The notes under the pieces were generated by a model that saw only the letters and a program-made list of their open reading frames with translations, did no database searches and was not told the origin of the DNA. The position numbers were made by a program, and so were the translations under genes. DNA of 64,000 bases from Tigriopus japonicus (lineage: Eukaryota > Arthropoda > Copepoda > Harpacticoida > Harpacticidae), in contig CM021316.1 of NCBI GenBank assembly GCA_010645155.1, forward strand, positions 7,799,346 to 7,863,345. The letters are read 5' to 3'. The stretch's first letter is position 1. The number at the start of each line of letters is the position of its first letter. This document shows, in pieces, positions 21,166-36,100 of the stretch.

Positions 21166-24100
21166 ATGCCTTCACCAGGACAAAGCGCTTTGAAGTTCCT
21201 GCGCTCAAATTTAAGAAGAGGAGCCAAACCCAAAGTTCGGATTGCCGTTTTGGGCCAAGCTAGTGTGGGGAAAACTGGTGAGTACGCCTTTGGGAGAGTT
21301 TAATTTCTTACATAGCCTTGGAAATGTTGTGTTCGTAGAAACTCTAAATGTGAACATGTGTTTTAAGGAAAAGCAGAGGATTATGTTGTACCAAATTTTA
21401 GTCCATGTAGAAATCAGCGGAGCAGATTTAGCATTAGTACTTTTATTTGCATTATTTTTGAAAAATAATTTCTGCAACGCTTGAGGCAAGATGAGGTATC
21501 AGACAAATTTGTCTTCAGTCAATCATCTTTTTATTGTTCTTTTGCATCAAAATATTAGTGTGGCCTTTAACAGTCCTATTTCAAAAGTTACCTAAAGGCC
21601 AAGGCATGTCCAGTAATTAAAAATAGGCCTGGGATTTTAATGCAAATAAATGTCCTTCACAATGCAAATAAAATATGAAAAGAACATGTTTCAAGGGGTA
21701 TTTCATGTTTTATTTTGTTTTAGGGCCTGTGTTGCTGATTCAAGACTTATACGCGAAATAATTGCCGTTTTTTTTGTCTCTCGGGCAGCATTTTTAGAAC
21801 AACTTAATTTACAACTTATTTTAGTTTATATTGTAATTTTACACATGTACAAGTCATAATCATGTTTAGGACTCATGCTCTTACATGGAATCCCATTCCT
21901 TGTAGCGGTATCAAAAACTCCGCCTGAGAATCCTAAAAATCCTTCGATTTGGGATATCTCTAAAATAATTCCTCAAATCCTAACTGAGGAACAATATCCA
22001 TACACGGTACTGAAAAAACATATCAAGTCTCCAGAGAAATTTCAAACACTATGAAATATTCTGACCCAAGAAACCAAGTGGAACAACTTTTATTGACTGC
22101 ATTTTTCGATATCAGGACTATATAAAAGTTAAACACCTAAAAACCAACCAATTAACTTTTTTTTTGAAAATCTAGTCAACACATTTTTAGAGCTGCCCAA
22201 GATACCTATTGAATTGAAATTATGTTGATAAACTGCTGAGTTATTCAAGTATAACTGGATCATTTTTTACTTTAAAAAGCGAAAACTTATTCTAGGTAAA
22301 TGAAAAATGGTACTGAAAAATGAAATGCAAATAAGCGCTCAAAATTCACAAACAAGTATTTTGCATCAAATCCCCAAGCCTATTGATATACCCCCTTGAA
22401 CCTAGAGAAGCAAATAGTAAAATATTGCCAACGATTCAAGATTTGAAATCTTCTTCGTAGCAAGTTTAAACAATATTTCAATTCCAGCCTGTTCAAAACA
22501 ACAATCTTTTGAAAATATCTAATCTTGGTGCTCAGATGCTAATATATTCCGAAATGTCGATCACAGATTTTTTGCTTTGTCACGCTGATATATTAAGTTC
22601 CTGGAATAATTTTGAATTTGAGAACAACTGTATGGTATCCCATGCGCAATATCCAACCTATCAAAGAAATTGCTCGCTTTGGGTCGAGCAATTTAGGAAA
22701 CATTGAATTCCCCACAATCAAGGGTTAACCTTAAGTGCAAAACATCGTTCCATGAAATTCGCATATATGCGCATAAAGTGTGAGCCAAGTGTTCCACGTT
22801 CCTCGAGGGCACTTCCAAACCACGCGCTTAAAACGTGAGATTGTTGCAACAATTCTCGGCGGCGTACTCATCTTTGATTACCGCACTTTCGTTCAGGGAT
22901 GCATTTTCCGCGCTTTTAGTTAGGGGCGCCACCCGCTTCCATTACTTTCCCTCGTTCCTTTAGCTAAAGGCGTTTCTACTTGAGTGATTTTTCCCAAAGG
23001 CCTTCTTTTTAAACTTGTTTCTAGTTCTCAAAGAAATGAAAGAGCCTTGCTGGAACATACAATGAATCCGGGAGGAGATGTGAAAGACCACAAAAGAAAA
23101 GAATGAACTATACAGAGAATGAACTATTTCTCGTCTAGAGGGCGCTCGTGACGTTATTGCCTCTTAAAGCGATTACAAGAATGTAGCCTGCAAGATACCA
23201 AAACGCTTATTTGAAAAATAGATCTAATATACTGTAAGCTCTCATTTTATACTCTGATGTTTGAAATCAACATCGCCCATTTTTGGGTGGGGTAAAACAT
23301 TTAAAAGCGTTAAAAATTTGATCAATGGTTCATGTTTTACGCATTTCAAAACGATACACGGAATCCTGAAATCATTCAATCACATAAAAATACTCAAGAA
23401 ATATGTGGGCAAGTCCAATAAGAAAAAAGCACGTATTGTATACGCCCAGTGTGTCCATATTGAACTGACGTGTTTTGAGTTAGATTTTCGGTAGTGTTGC
23501 CACCTTAGTCTTTGCTTACGATTTTGACACCTATATAAGGTGTTTTTGAAGTACCATGAGAAGTCGCCCTATAAAGTCCTTGACAATGTTTTTTTTGCGG
23601 TCCAATATTTGCCAGGGTTTTTGATGAAAGACCTTGTTCCCCGAAGTCCACATAAATTCTTCAAAATCTCTCCACGTGTAATTTCAATCCTGGCTTTTTG
23701 TGTTTTCGTTGTTCTTTTCCACTTTGCTCAAACCTTTGAACTGATCCCCAAACGAACGTACACCTACTCATAAATCCACTACCAAACCAAAAAGGAAAAA
23801 CACACGCAAAGTTTATGACAATAGTTAATTAACCTTCAAAATGAAAGCGGTTTCGTCAGGTCACTTGAAGGGAAACAAAGGGAAAAACTGAGGTCTTGTT
23901 AGTTCATTTGAGGTGATCGTTGGAAACTTGAGGATCCTTTTTATTTCCAAACTAATTGAGGCGAAAGAAATACGTCATGGACAAAGTGTTATGAAGGAGT
24001 TTCTAAAAATACATCAAGAGGAATGAAACAGATGACTTCATAATACGATAATATTTGGTTTAGCTGATGTAATAATCACAACAAAACAGAACACTGATTT

Positions 24101-27100
24101 TATTTAAAAATCCATATTGCAAGACTTTTCGTAACGTAATATTGTACAATTTGACGTACAAATAACGTTTAGAGGGGCCCATTTTGGGTTGGTTCGAAAT
24201 TTTAAAGGGTATTCCAAAAAATCATAAATCGTAATTATTGTTTTTCACTTAAATTTTGATATACATAGAATTTGTCGACTTCTAGACAATGGAAATACAC
24301 GTAGAAAACATGCTTTAAAATAAACTCTGGCCAGATTAGTTGAAGAAATAACCTGTGATTTGTTATTACTTCTTTCTGTAACCAAATTCAAACATAACGA
24401 GATTTAACTATATCGTCAAAACGTAAACAACCAGGCTGGCACAACAGAAAAAAAATGTCTAAATTTTCTCATTTTGCTCGTGACCGATTGAACTTCATAC
24501 CTAAAATGATATGTTCAGCATTTATTGCGTGTTCTAGTTGCGCAAAGTGCAAAACTGAACTTCTGCAGAACCATGCGATTGACATTGTTCTTGTTTTGTC
24601 CTCCAAATGTTTCAATATTTCTTGCTATTCTTAAGCCTTTGCGCAACAAATTGAATTTGTAATTTCTTCCACTCATGCTCGATCAAAAGTTAGTGCGCTG
24701 TAATAAAAGAGTACAAGCAGAAAACACGCCATCTAGTTGTTAATAGGCCGCATGTTAACGCACCTAATTCAAAAGCGAGAGCACACCAAAATCAAGTCAG
24801 ATTAACCAGCCTCAAGTATATTCTCGTGACAACTCCTGTGTTTCAAACGCAGCAGCTAGGGAGAGTATATACTCAAAGAATGCTAATTTGACTTGAATTT
24901 AGTATAAACCGAGGGCTTAACGTAACGTAACGTATCGGCCGAAAGTGGGTTTAACGTAAACCGAAACCAGCTGATTGAACAATGACTTAAATGCAAAATT
25001 TACTTTGAAATTCAAATTGATCACGTGTATGACGTTCAGTGATTCTGAATTTTTAAAATATCCGAAAAGTTGGGTTTCAGAGGCTTCTGGACTAAAATAA
25101 TGGTCCACTTTATTGTCAAACTCCATTCTTTATAGTGCATATCTGCTTTTGTTTTTTGTAGGCCTAACTGATGCCGAAACCGAACTTTCGGCCGTGATTT
25201 CGTTCGAAAGCACTTTCAATCCATCAGTAATGGCAACAACAGAGGCTAACAGAGAAATGTCACTACAGTTCAGACAATGGAGATTTGTTTTGAACACACT
25301 TCAGTAGTCCGGCAGCAAGGGTGCCAAGTGCCTAAATGCATCATGCATTGCTCTTGTTCGACCAAAACAGTTGTATAAGCAATTTTGCTACTGGCTCCCT
25401 GAAAACACAAGTTCTGGTTTTGAATCACGTAACTTAGCGTGTTTAACATCAAATCCCATCGCACACCCAATGCAGGCTTGGCTTGGCGACTCACAAATAT
25501 TTTTGGAGTATCATTTCTCTGCTAGCCCTCTACATAAAGCCAGTCACCTTGATGGTAGGAATCCCATAACTAAAATTGCATAGTTCTTTGATGTACATGG
25601 CTGCTTTAATTTAGAGTCACCAAAGCTTTAATGGTAAATTAGAGACGAAAGGAGACGATACAGTTAACATGGGTTCAAAATAACTTGAAAAGTAGTGAAG
25701 ATGTATACCTAACATTTTGTTTTCATCGTCTAATGAGTTACAACAAAATTAGTCCTTCTCATGGGTACTCAATGTAAGGATGTTCTTTGAGAATAAAGCT
25801 TGCGTACCTTGAACTGGGGTTATCGTTCTTGAAAACAAAGTCTTAGTTATAGTTTTAAAACAGTACCTGAGTATACCTAAAACTGTTTTCTTCAATTGGT
25901 TTTGGGTTTTTACAATTTTCAAGTTTTTACAATTTAATCACAAAAATCACAAACGTAATGTGTCACGAATGATTCTTCATTTTATAAGGGGCTCCAATTT
26001 GTGACAACCCTGTATACTTTTTATGTCTTTACTAACTTTCCAACTCATCCAGTGTTATTCTGAAATCCGTGCAAAACAAAAGCTTAAAATTATAATAAAA
26101 AGGCCCAAATTCTGTTCCTAGCTTTGATTGTGCGATACGTCACCAAACGGTTTATTTACGATTATGCACCCGAGATCGCCAAAGTCTACCAACATCAAAC
26201 CATTTTGGATCAAGAAGAGGTGAACATGGAGATTTGGGACACAGCTGGGCACTTCAATTCCAGTGCCGAGCTTCGTCATCTCGAAGTATTTGTCCGTTGG
26301 GCGGATGTGGTGGTTTTGGTCTATTCCATTACGGATCGAGCCTCCTTCAATTTGGCTCTTCAACTAATGGAAACCATCTCGCAAATACGACCTCGACAAC
26401 AACAGCAACAACAAATTGAGCAACAACAACAACAACAACGCCAACCACAGAGTCAGTTCTTGAATGCACAAATGAAAGGAGGCGAGCACTCATCCTCAAG
26501 TCCGAGTTTTAATGCCAGACCCAAGGAAATCCCTCTATTAGAGCGCAACAACTCTTCACCCGCTAATTCCAAGGACCCTCTCAAAAACAGTTTCGAGGTA
26601 GAATACTTTATTGAAGCCCGTTAGGAGGTGATGTGGATATATTTAAAGATATCTGGCTTTTTTAGTTCTGTGAACATTGTCCCGATTTTCCGGTTTTGCT
26701 TGTGGGAACCAAATGCGATCTCTGGAGAGATCGACAGATTCGCGTGGAAACAGGAATGCAGATTTGTCAGCAATTCGGATGTGCAAACTTCAAGGAAATC
26801 TCCACCAAGGAGAGTATTGACGAGGTACAGATAGAGAGAGATATGTGAATATCAACCGACGTAGTAAAAGGATGCAAGTGACATCCCAATTTTGAAGATT
26901 AGATTATTTGAGAGGATCTAGTGCACAATACACGGACATTACTTTCAAAGGAAGGCACAACAATATGGACCGAAATTGCGTTTCAATAGAGAAAACTCTT
27001 TTCACAAAAGAGCTTCATAATCCATGTCAAGGTCGGAAAGACGGGCTTCAACATTGGTCTTTTCGAATTAAAACTCTTGTGAATTGAACTTTCCATCCAG

Positions 27101-30100
27101 GAATTTATGCTGAAACTTTTTTCAATACTTTTATCAACTCCGACAGACGAGAGAGAATACTGTGCATCCGATATTTGAAGTATTGATTAAGATCTCCAAT
27201 ATCCTTTTTCGTTTAGGTTGGTGACGTCTTTGAAGTGGCTTTGCGGCAGGGTTGGCTTTATCGACAACACCGCGAACTCACCAAGCATCGAACCTTGACC
27301 CTTTATCCCTCATCCAGCTCTCCAGCATTTGAGAAGTCTAACAGCATCGACAACGGGTAAGTCTATAGACACATGATCAACTTCATTAGATTGATGGACT
27401 AAGTCTCATTTTGGTCTGGCTTCAGAAAACGACATTAAATGGATCAGGTTGAATTTAGATTTCACTTTCATTAAGATAACTCAAGAAGCACTGAATTGCT
27501 GGAGTGGGAGGCTAACCATAAGAATTATAATTTCCTGTAGGATTGATTCAATTCGGTTCTGCTACAAAACAGACCTTGCTTGTATTCAGTAGACGACGTA
27601 TTTCAGTTTTCAGCTAAATCGAATGGTGGAGTGAAAGTTATACCTTCTCAAACTTACGTATTGAAGAGAGCATAGAATGTATGTGCTCACCCTTTTGTAG
27701 TAAAACAATTACCAGAAAAGGGCTAGTTCCACAGTCCATATAATGGCATTATATGATCTGTGGCTAGTTCATTAATTCTCCCTAGGGTTTGCACTGCACT
27801 TTGACAGAGCATAACTTTTGACTCTGACTTTCGATTAAGCTAAAAATTGAAAGACAAGTTTAAGTCAACCAAGACAAGGTCTCATTAGCAGAAGAACGTG
27901 ATGGCTTTGTTCCTACCAGAGATCATGATTCTTTTCATTAGCCTCCCAGTCCAGTGAAATAGAGTGGTTCTCAGAAAGGCTTGGTCCAGCAATCTGTGAG
28001 CTTTAAACAATTGCAGGAAATGTCTCACTTCAAAATTGGCAGGAGATGTAAACAAATTTAGAGTGCACTTTTCCCTTCAAAATAGAAGTGTCCCAGTTTC
28101 TCAAATGTGCGTACTGAAAGTGCCACAATTATATATATATATATATTTTCTTGTGTCAGGCTTTTTGACAGAAGTAGTGGTCGATGTGGTCTTTATAGTC
28201 CATTGAGAACAAGCGATACCTCTTCTTCCGATTAATACGAGTTTTCCTCCAAAAAAAAATAGTTCACAGTCTTCTCGTTAAAGTGCATGTGTGGAACAAT
28301 CAAGTGCAAAAAAACATAAGGTAGCATGGACTGCTTTCTTTTTTCATTTTGGTATTTCAGTTTTTCCTTAGCTTTTGGTAAAATTATTTTCTACACTCTG
28401 CAAAGATGAAACAAAGAAAACCCTTTATTGACAAAAATAAGTTGAACAAGGCCCGATTTTGATCAATGATTTTGAATTACTAAAGCCTTTTTTAATACAA
28501 GAGACATTGCGAAAAGACACTTGATAATAAGACATCTTATTTTTTGTCCAAATTTTGCCGTGACCACTAAAACTTTGATTTTCCAAAAGTTTGGTCCGCC
28601 CAATACAAAGATATCAAAGTTATTGTACAGATACGAGAAATTAACGGTCCAATGTTTGCTTTAACGTCAAAATGTTCCTTTGAGCAAGGAAAAAACAAAC
28701 CTGTTCTGGGATTGCCGAAACGTTCAAAACATTGCTTTTTGATTTGGAGTTGCACTTCAGCTCTCCAGAATACCTTAAGAGGTCCCGATAAGTAATGACG
28801 TCAGCATTCATCTCGTTTGGTCTGTCATCCAAACTCAATCAAGTATAGAAGTTGAGTGGTGACTTAACTGTCTTCGATGCTCAAAGATGTACTGGACAAG
28901 AGAAATTCGATTTACTCCACTTCACTCATCTTAATCATGGCCTTTGTGAAGGACCTTGGCACACTTCCGATCCAATTACAGTGTCTTTTCCAAGAATTCT
29001 TGAGATGAGATACCAGATGAACGAGCTCAAGGATGTTGTTTCTTGTAATGAGAAAAAAAAGGATTCTCAAAGAGTTCTTGAGACCGCCAAAACGTCACTG
29101 GTGAAAAAAGTTAGAAAATTTATGTCTCTTGTTTTGCCTCCAATTTTAAGGTTTGAGTATCAGTTCACAAAAATGAATGAACTGGGTGTAGCATTAAGTA
29201 ATACATTTTTGAAAAACATTTGTGGTATATTGCAAAAGGTCGAGCAAGTCCAAAGATGTTTTACTAGGAACATCACAGGCATGAGAGAGCTCTCGTATTG
29301 GGAGAGGCTCCAGAAGTTAGGGCTGTACAGTACTCAGAGAAGGTATGAAAGGTATCTGATACTGTATGTTTTCAAGAGCATTCATGGGCTCTTTCCTAAC
29401 CCAGGATTTGAGATCAGTTGTAGCGATCGTAGAGGTTTTACGTGCGCTCTGAGAGCACCTCCAAATCCGAGGGAATCGAGTCTAGTTCGTTCAATGAATT
29501 CCTCCTCTCTTCTTTATCGGGCTCCTTCATTGTTCAATTTGTTACCTATTTGCCTTCGTCGGGAATATGTAGGAGCTGATCCTCAAACAGCATTTAAGGC
29601 AGGATTGGACAAATTTTTAAAAACTATTCCAGACCAACCCACTATACAAGGGTTGTATAGATCTGCCAACAGTAACTTATTGGTAGATCAAATTTGATAT
29701 AAACATTGATATTTTATTGAAATTTATTGAAACTATAATAATGATTAACTCTCTTTACAGGGAATCCCNNNNNNNNNNNNNNNNNNNNNNGAATGCCAAA
29801 GTGCCATTGTCAGTTTATGTTTTTTATAGTTTTTCCCCCTAGTTACCTTGCACAATTAAAACCTTTTGGAAATCAATTTGAATGGTTCAATGTACGGACG
29901 CTCGTTGTCGTCGTCAAATAGGACCAGAAATACAATATGCCAGTTTAATGACATACCTTGGGCATTCAAAGTTCTGAAATATGAACACAACTACACTGAG
30001 GAACCTGTAACGATGAATGCTAATGCTTAGGGCTCAGATAAAATGCGAAAACAACCTCTTTCCAGAAATACCGACTGCCAAATTTTTTTTGCAAGATCTT

Positions 30101-33100
30101 CATTTTTTCGCAACAAACTGCAACATTTTTTTAATATTGGCCACCTTCAAGCATGACAGTCGATCGGAAAAGTGTCTGTTTGCATATTACAGCAGGGATA
30201 ACCTATATAATAGTATTAATACTGGATGCGAACTCGCGGAATTTCTCCGGCACGCAACCTCCGGTATGAGGCCGAGATTCGTAAACAAGAAGAACAAACC
30301 GCCATGTTGGGAGCGGAAAATCAAACGGAAATCGACCAAAATTCCAAAAGATAGTGCGCCAATCGGTGTTCCCTGTGTTTCAAGCGGGTCCAGCCAAGTC
30401 CTAGCCTTGGTAAAGGTCAACGCCATGCCCAAAAATCAGTCCGATGTTGGTGTTTCGAAGACATCCAGTTCACCCAAGAAAGAGTGAATGAAATAGTGAA
30501 TGAATGACCACATCATGGAGTGCGAATGAACCCACAAAGGTGTCTAGTCTAATCTACAAGATGACGATCAAAGTGATCAAATGAAATCTGATGACGAGGT
30601 TACCTGCAATAACCTTCGGAAGTGATAGCCCTAACTAAAGCAAAAAAACGAATATGCACCGGACTCCGAGCCCAAATTCTTCTTGCAAAAGGATTAAGCA
30701 CCAACTTTCCCACGGACCAATACGGGGAGTTTCTTTACGCTCATCCATTGCACAACTTGAACAACTAAGAATATCTTACGATTACTTGAATTATCAACAA
30801 CAAAATATCGTTTTTTCCGAGCTCATATATCATCCGACTTAGTATTAGTATCTTTGAACTTACAATTGAACCCATCCATCAATATTTCAGGAATTATCCT
30901 GAACTGAATTAACACATGCCAAACTTTGTATGAAATCAAGGTTGTTATAGGTTGTGAGATTGTCACCTTGGCATAACATGTTCTATAAATGATGGTCCTT
31001 TTTCGAATTTCCTTTATTGTATGGTTGTGTCTTTTAGTTCAGGATAATAAGGACAGGTAAGATACTCTTAAGTTGTTCAAGTTGTGTGATGGACGAGTGC
31101 GATAAAACTCCCCGTTTTGATCCGGGTGAGAGTATGTGGGGAAAGTTGGTTCTTAATCCCTTTTCATGAGGAATTTGCGTTCGGATTAAGGTCAATATAG
31201 AACAAAGAAAGAAGAAGTCCTCAGTGTCAAGAATTCGATCAAATGAAGAACAAATTAAGATGACTTTGAAACCTATCAGGTGGACCTACTAGCAATGGAT
31301 GGGCTCAATATTTTGATCTGCCTTTGGAGTCAGTCAGCCCAAATTGGTGATCTGACAGTCTAACCCGGATTCCATGGACCCTCCCAAAGTCTTTAGAATG
31401 AAATGCTCCCATCAAGATTGAATTGTGTGGATTTTTTCATTCAATCTGATTGTTAATTCCTGGACAAGGGGATCTAAGAAGATCAATCAAACCTTATCAA
31501 GCCTGTAGAGCCTATCCCTGCAATGATAAGACATGATCCTTTGGTCCTGAAGGACCCTTAGCCCTAGTCCTGCGTGGTCCCGACCTTCTTGAGCCCCAAG
31601 ACTTGAAACATTTTCAATCAAATCCACAATCAAGGCTTTAATCCTCATGTTTTTCACTCATTTTGTCTCAAGGACGTTGTGATTGCCTTTGTTCCTGTTC
31701 CAATCCGGATCAGATGGCTGATCTGATCCAGAACCGTCAAAAGTGCCCTTCAATGGTTATAGCCAACAACATCTCTGACTTGGACTCCATCTTGTTTCAA
31801 AATGAGACCATTCTTGTTCTTTCATTTTCTTATGGAAATGGTTCCTGCGTTGTGGAGGTGTTGAAGAGGATGGAAGATGAGTAACACTCCAGATACCACC
31901 ACAGATACTTCTGTTAAGCATTATTTCACTGAAGTTGGACTAATGGGTGAAGCAAGATTCCATCTACGTATTTTCCTCATTCTTATGAGGACTAAAATCC
32001 TTTAGAGAGTTGAATGTCAAAAGTTCATGAGACGAGTAAAAAGAGTGCTGGGACTTCTAAAATCAAGGTGAAGAACATCCAGTCCACAAATATTAACACA
32101 AAAAGTTTGCGTGAATTCTTTCAAGACACATGTTCAACAGTTTTAGACATTAATAAGGAATAAATGACGTCGTGTCAAAATATAGCCTCGGCCTCATACC
32201 ATTTTTTCAAAAATCGGAGTTCGTGTCCACCCCTTTCAGGGGTTCCTGATTACAGTGACAGTTCAAGGTAACTAAAAAAAGAAATAACTAATTTTTGTTA
32301 CAAAACAACTTTTACCATAACCCGTGTATTGTTTAGTTTCTTGATTTCAGTCAACAATCTGGTATGTTTAACAATTTCTTGTTGCTAAGCTTCAACGTTG
32401 AAGGTACAATTGATGGAACAAAACAACATCAGTGTCCCAGCTTGTTGTTCCAGACATTATTTCCAACGTCTCGATTTTGCCGTTGGAAATGACAGACGTA
32501 GAACGAGTTATTGGATCAGTCAAGAGGCGAACTGAGTGAAGTACTTCTCCTTTGATGACAGCAAATCGGAATTTATCTGAAACACATTTTTCCCCAGAAG
32601 GACTTCCAGGGAGAAAAGAGTACAACATCTATTAGCGGGTTTTGTTTTAATTTTGAAACAGAAACGTTAAAGCTTAGAAAGTTACACCTTGTTTTTTGGC
32701 GTCTTTTCATTGGCCCACAGATTTTAATAGATGTCAGATATGAGAGTTACTTTGAATTTTTGGGGGACAATTCACCCTCATAGTTGACCAAAGGTTGCCT
32801 GATCAGCACTAAAAGCTCCAAAGATTGTGCTTATTAGTATGGCCGAAAAGCAATGGATACAAGTTGTGATGGATCAAAAAGAGATTTCAGCCAAAGCCAA
32901 AATTTCGGTTTTGGTTTCAGTTATACCTACCGAAAAGAAAAACAGACATGCAGGATAATGAATGGAGTTTGACAACAAAAAATATCAAAAACATGAGCAA
33001 TTTGCATTTTTTATTAAATATTGTACACAAATAATTTTGCAGTAAGCTCCTTTTGGCTTCAGTTTTGGTTTTGGTTAAGTTCTCCTTTGACCGAAACTTT

Positions 33101-36100
33101 TGGTTCCGGTTAAACCCTCTTTTGGCCGCAAATTTCGGTTTCGGTTAGGCTCTCTTTCGGCCGAAAATTTCGGTTTTGATAAAGCCTTCTGTGAGCCAGA
33201 AATTTTGGTTTTGGTTAAGCTCTCTTTTGGCGGTAACTTTTGGTTTTGCTTAAGCCCTCTTTTGGCAGCAAATTTTGGTTTCAGTTAAGCCCTCTTTCGG
33301 CCGAAACTTTCAGTTTCAGTTAAGAGCCCTTTCGCTCCATCACTACGTAGATGAAAGCCATGGGATGGCACTTCAGTCTAAATTCATTGCATAATTTTTT
33401 TTTATTCTAAAAAATCACCAATTTTAGAAAGGCAGCAATGTTGCAGACCGACATACTAAGAAATTTGTTATGTCAATGGACTTGATTTTTAGTTAGTCAA
33501 AGTTATTCTTTTCTTCATGTACGTACTTCAACTCAATTGGTGTGGACATCATCAAACAAGGTTGTTGTAGGAAAAACGGCTTTGCTGAATGTATTTGAAC
33601 CGAGTAGTTTGTGTCAACTTCAAAATTGGCCTATAAAACAACTGCCAGAACTGGACTAGAAGGTCACCTCTGGAAAATCTGCGGTTTGTCCATTTTCAAC
33701 TCGAATTTTTGTCGCAGTGGTATTAAAACGTTACGAGATGAGCTTTTTCCTTGTTTTATCTCTTCCCAGAACAAAGAAAAATAGCAATTTATTTTGGAAC
33801 GGTATGTGGAACAGGTTGCCGATATATCAAAGGCAAAAATGTGGACTTGTTCACGTAATTTGATCGATCTCCATAACCAGAGTTTCCAAAAAGTTCTAAC
33901 GGGCACTTGACTCTCGATTCAGCACTTCTTTGGTCCAATCTTCCAAAAAATAATTTCGGCTACGGATTCCCTTTTTCACGAAAAGGATAACTTGGAAGCT
34001 GCCTTTCCTATTTGGGAACCATTCCGAACATTCGGTTCGAGCTGATACAAATATATTGGGCCAATATCTTGGTTTCCTTAGGTCAGCACTATCATCAGCG
34101 TACTTTTCTAAACTCGAGGATCTCAAATATCCTCCCTCGTCAATACCAGAGATTTCAGGCATCACGAATGAACCTAGGAATTGATAGCGTACCTATAAGC
34201 ATAAGGCTTTAAAAATCACTTTACATGAATTGTCCTGGAGTTGTTCAAGGATCCAATTAATCGTAAAATGCAAGATTTTTACCTCATATACTATGTTTAC
34301 CTTGCGCACACAACTTTTGATGATTTGGGTGGTCTGACCAAAAACAAAACAATCGACGTGAGGAGCAAATTGTCTAACCACATCCACGTTGATTTGGATC
34401 AAAAGATACGTTCAAGTTAGTGGGCGTTTCAGGCTTTCATGTCATTCCAAAATTCCCTTGACCTCTTTTAGTAAAAATCCTATCGTTTTTTTGACATGTT
34501 TTTAGGAAATAATCTCTTTCAGTAAAACATTATCAATCATTTTTGGCAATATTTTTAACAAATAATCTCAATTGCACACTGGATGGCCTCAAGTCATGCC
34601 AATTCTCTTCTTTCCTAGACTCTTTTTCCCATTTGATATAAAGCTTGTATAGATCGAAACATAAAGAAACTGAAAGACTGTTTCAAAAAGACAGTTAACC
34701 ACATCAAATATTAGCTAGCGATATATTTACCTTACCAGACATCTCACGAATTACGCTAGCAAAAGAAGACAACAAGAAAGATAACGAATTGAAAAAAGGA
34801 TCTTCACACAAAGACAGAAAAGTTCTAATGTTTCTTATCAAAAATATCAATCCACCCTCTAGAAATTCTCTATATGGTTATTTTAGATCCATTGATTGGT
34901 TGGAGAACCAAGCCGGGAATTTAATGCCTCCGTCTCCCAATTCGTACTTGGGGAATTTGTCCCCTACGTCATCGAATGGGAGCACCGTGGGCTTGGCTTC
35001 TGATGGGAGGAAATTACTGAATTTGACAACCAATACCACCAATGTGGTAACGTCACTGGCCAACTCGAGTGCTTCGTCGGCATCTTGCTCATCTGTCAAC
35101 GAGACCGCACGAAAGAAACTGTCTCCTATTGGACCATCATCCTTTAAATGTCAGTCGCTCATTTCCAACATCAAGAAGTGTATTACACCGGGTAAGGGAG
35201 AAATATAGGAGCACACAAGTCGCAATAAGTCCCATAAAGAAACAAGTCAGCTGATGTGCGAGCTTCTGAAAATGAACAACAGTGGCGCTGCTCAATTAAA
35301 GGGACAACACAGAAATGTCACTCCAGTTCAGTCCTTAGATCAGTTATAATCACTAGATAGCGTGCAAGCTTTAGCCTGGCTGATTTGGCAAGCAGGGCGG
35401 AATGCGTTGAATTCATGAGGAAAATGTCGCCCTCACAACTGTTGAGCGGACAGTTAGTGTGACCAAACATGCGAATCAAGGCCAACTTTTCAATACTCGT
35501 TCTTGAAGCCACAAGTCAGTTTTTGTCCATATATGCATTGGATTAACCCTACATAATGCAAAAGCTTAAATTTGTGTTCTTCCCACCAATTACTTATTCA
35601 ACGTATTGTCAAAAAAGTTCCTAGTTGTAGTATTCATATCCATGGCATGGTCACCAAGTGACGTCTTTGGTTCTTTCACGAAAGTGACCACCAGCAATAA
35701 CAAAGAATTACCCAAAAACTTTACTGAATTCCACATTTGACTCATCACTTGCATGGTTGACATTTGCCAGGTCACACATTTCAAACGTTCCCGCACTTTT
35801 GTCCGCTCAACAGTTGGCGACCGGAGACACATTTTTAGGCTTACACTCGGTCTAGTATTAATAAAAGTCAATGGTTCAGTCAGTGGAGATTTGTTTTGAA
35901 CACATTTGATCGGCCAGGCAGCAAGGGTGTCAAGTGACTTGATTCATCATGCATTGCTCTCATCTGTGCAAAGCAGTTGAATGTGTAAATTTTGCCAGTG
36001 ACTCCCTGAAAACGCAAGTTCTTGATTTGAGTCACGTAACTCGGTGTGTTCAATGTCTAATTTATCAACCCAAGAAATCAATGCTCTTTGTGGACCACAT

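Larger units (their letters stand above)
21278..26121. other. Intron 1 of the RERG-like gene (4.8 kb)
   Basis: Contains an inverted-repeat element (21624-22382) and a TAGAGGGCTAACAG family copy (25241-25532). From 22400 to 25230 I see AT-rich sequence with only short, unconvincing frames. Confidence 0.6.
27357..34886. other. Intron 4 of the RERG-like gene (7.5 kb)
   Basis: Holds a foldback repeat (27489-27960), an (AT)n tract at about 28130-28146, a non-LTR retrotransposon 3' end (28852-29697), an assembly gap and a TAGTGATGG family copy (32864-33345). The stretch 29800-32860 has short frames, including a Cys-containing one near 30230-30490, that I cannot assign. From 33350 to 34880 I see nothing. 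Because of the gap, a missed small exon cannot be excluded, although the phases of exons 4 and 5 already fit. Confidence 0.5.

Noticed and set aside
30017..30487. 156-codon frame, and an overlapping frame with a CxxxCxxC...CWC pattern resembling a transposase zinc ribbon
   Set aside because: The Cys-bearing frame is broken by a stop and the pattern is too short to assign. It could be a transposon relic, but I cannot support it.
31663..31884. 73-codon frame with a Cys-rich start
   Set aside because: No recognisable motif and no splice signals linking it to the GTPase exons.
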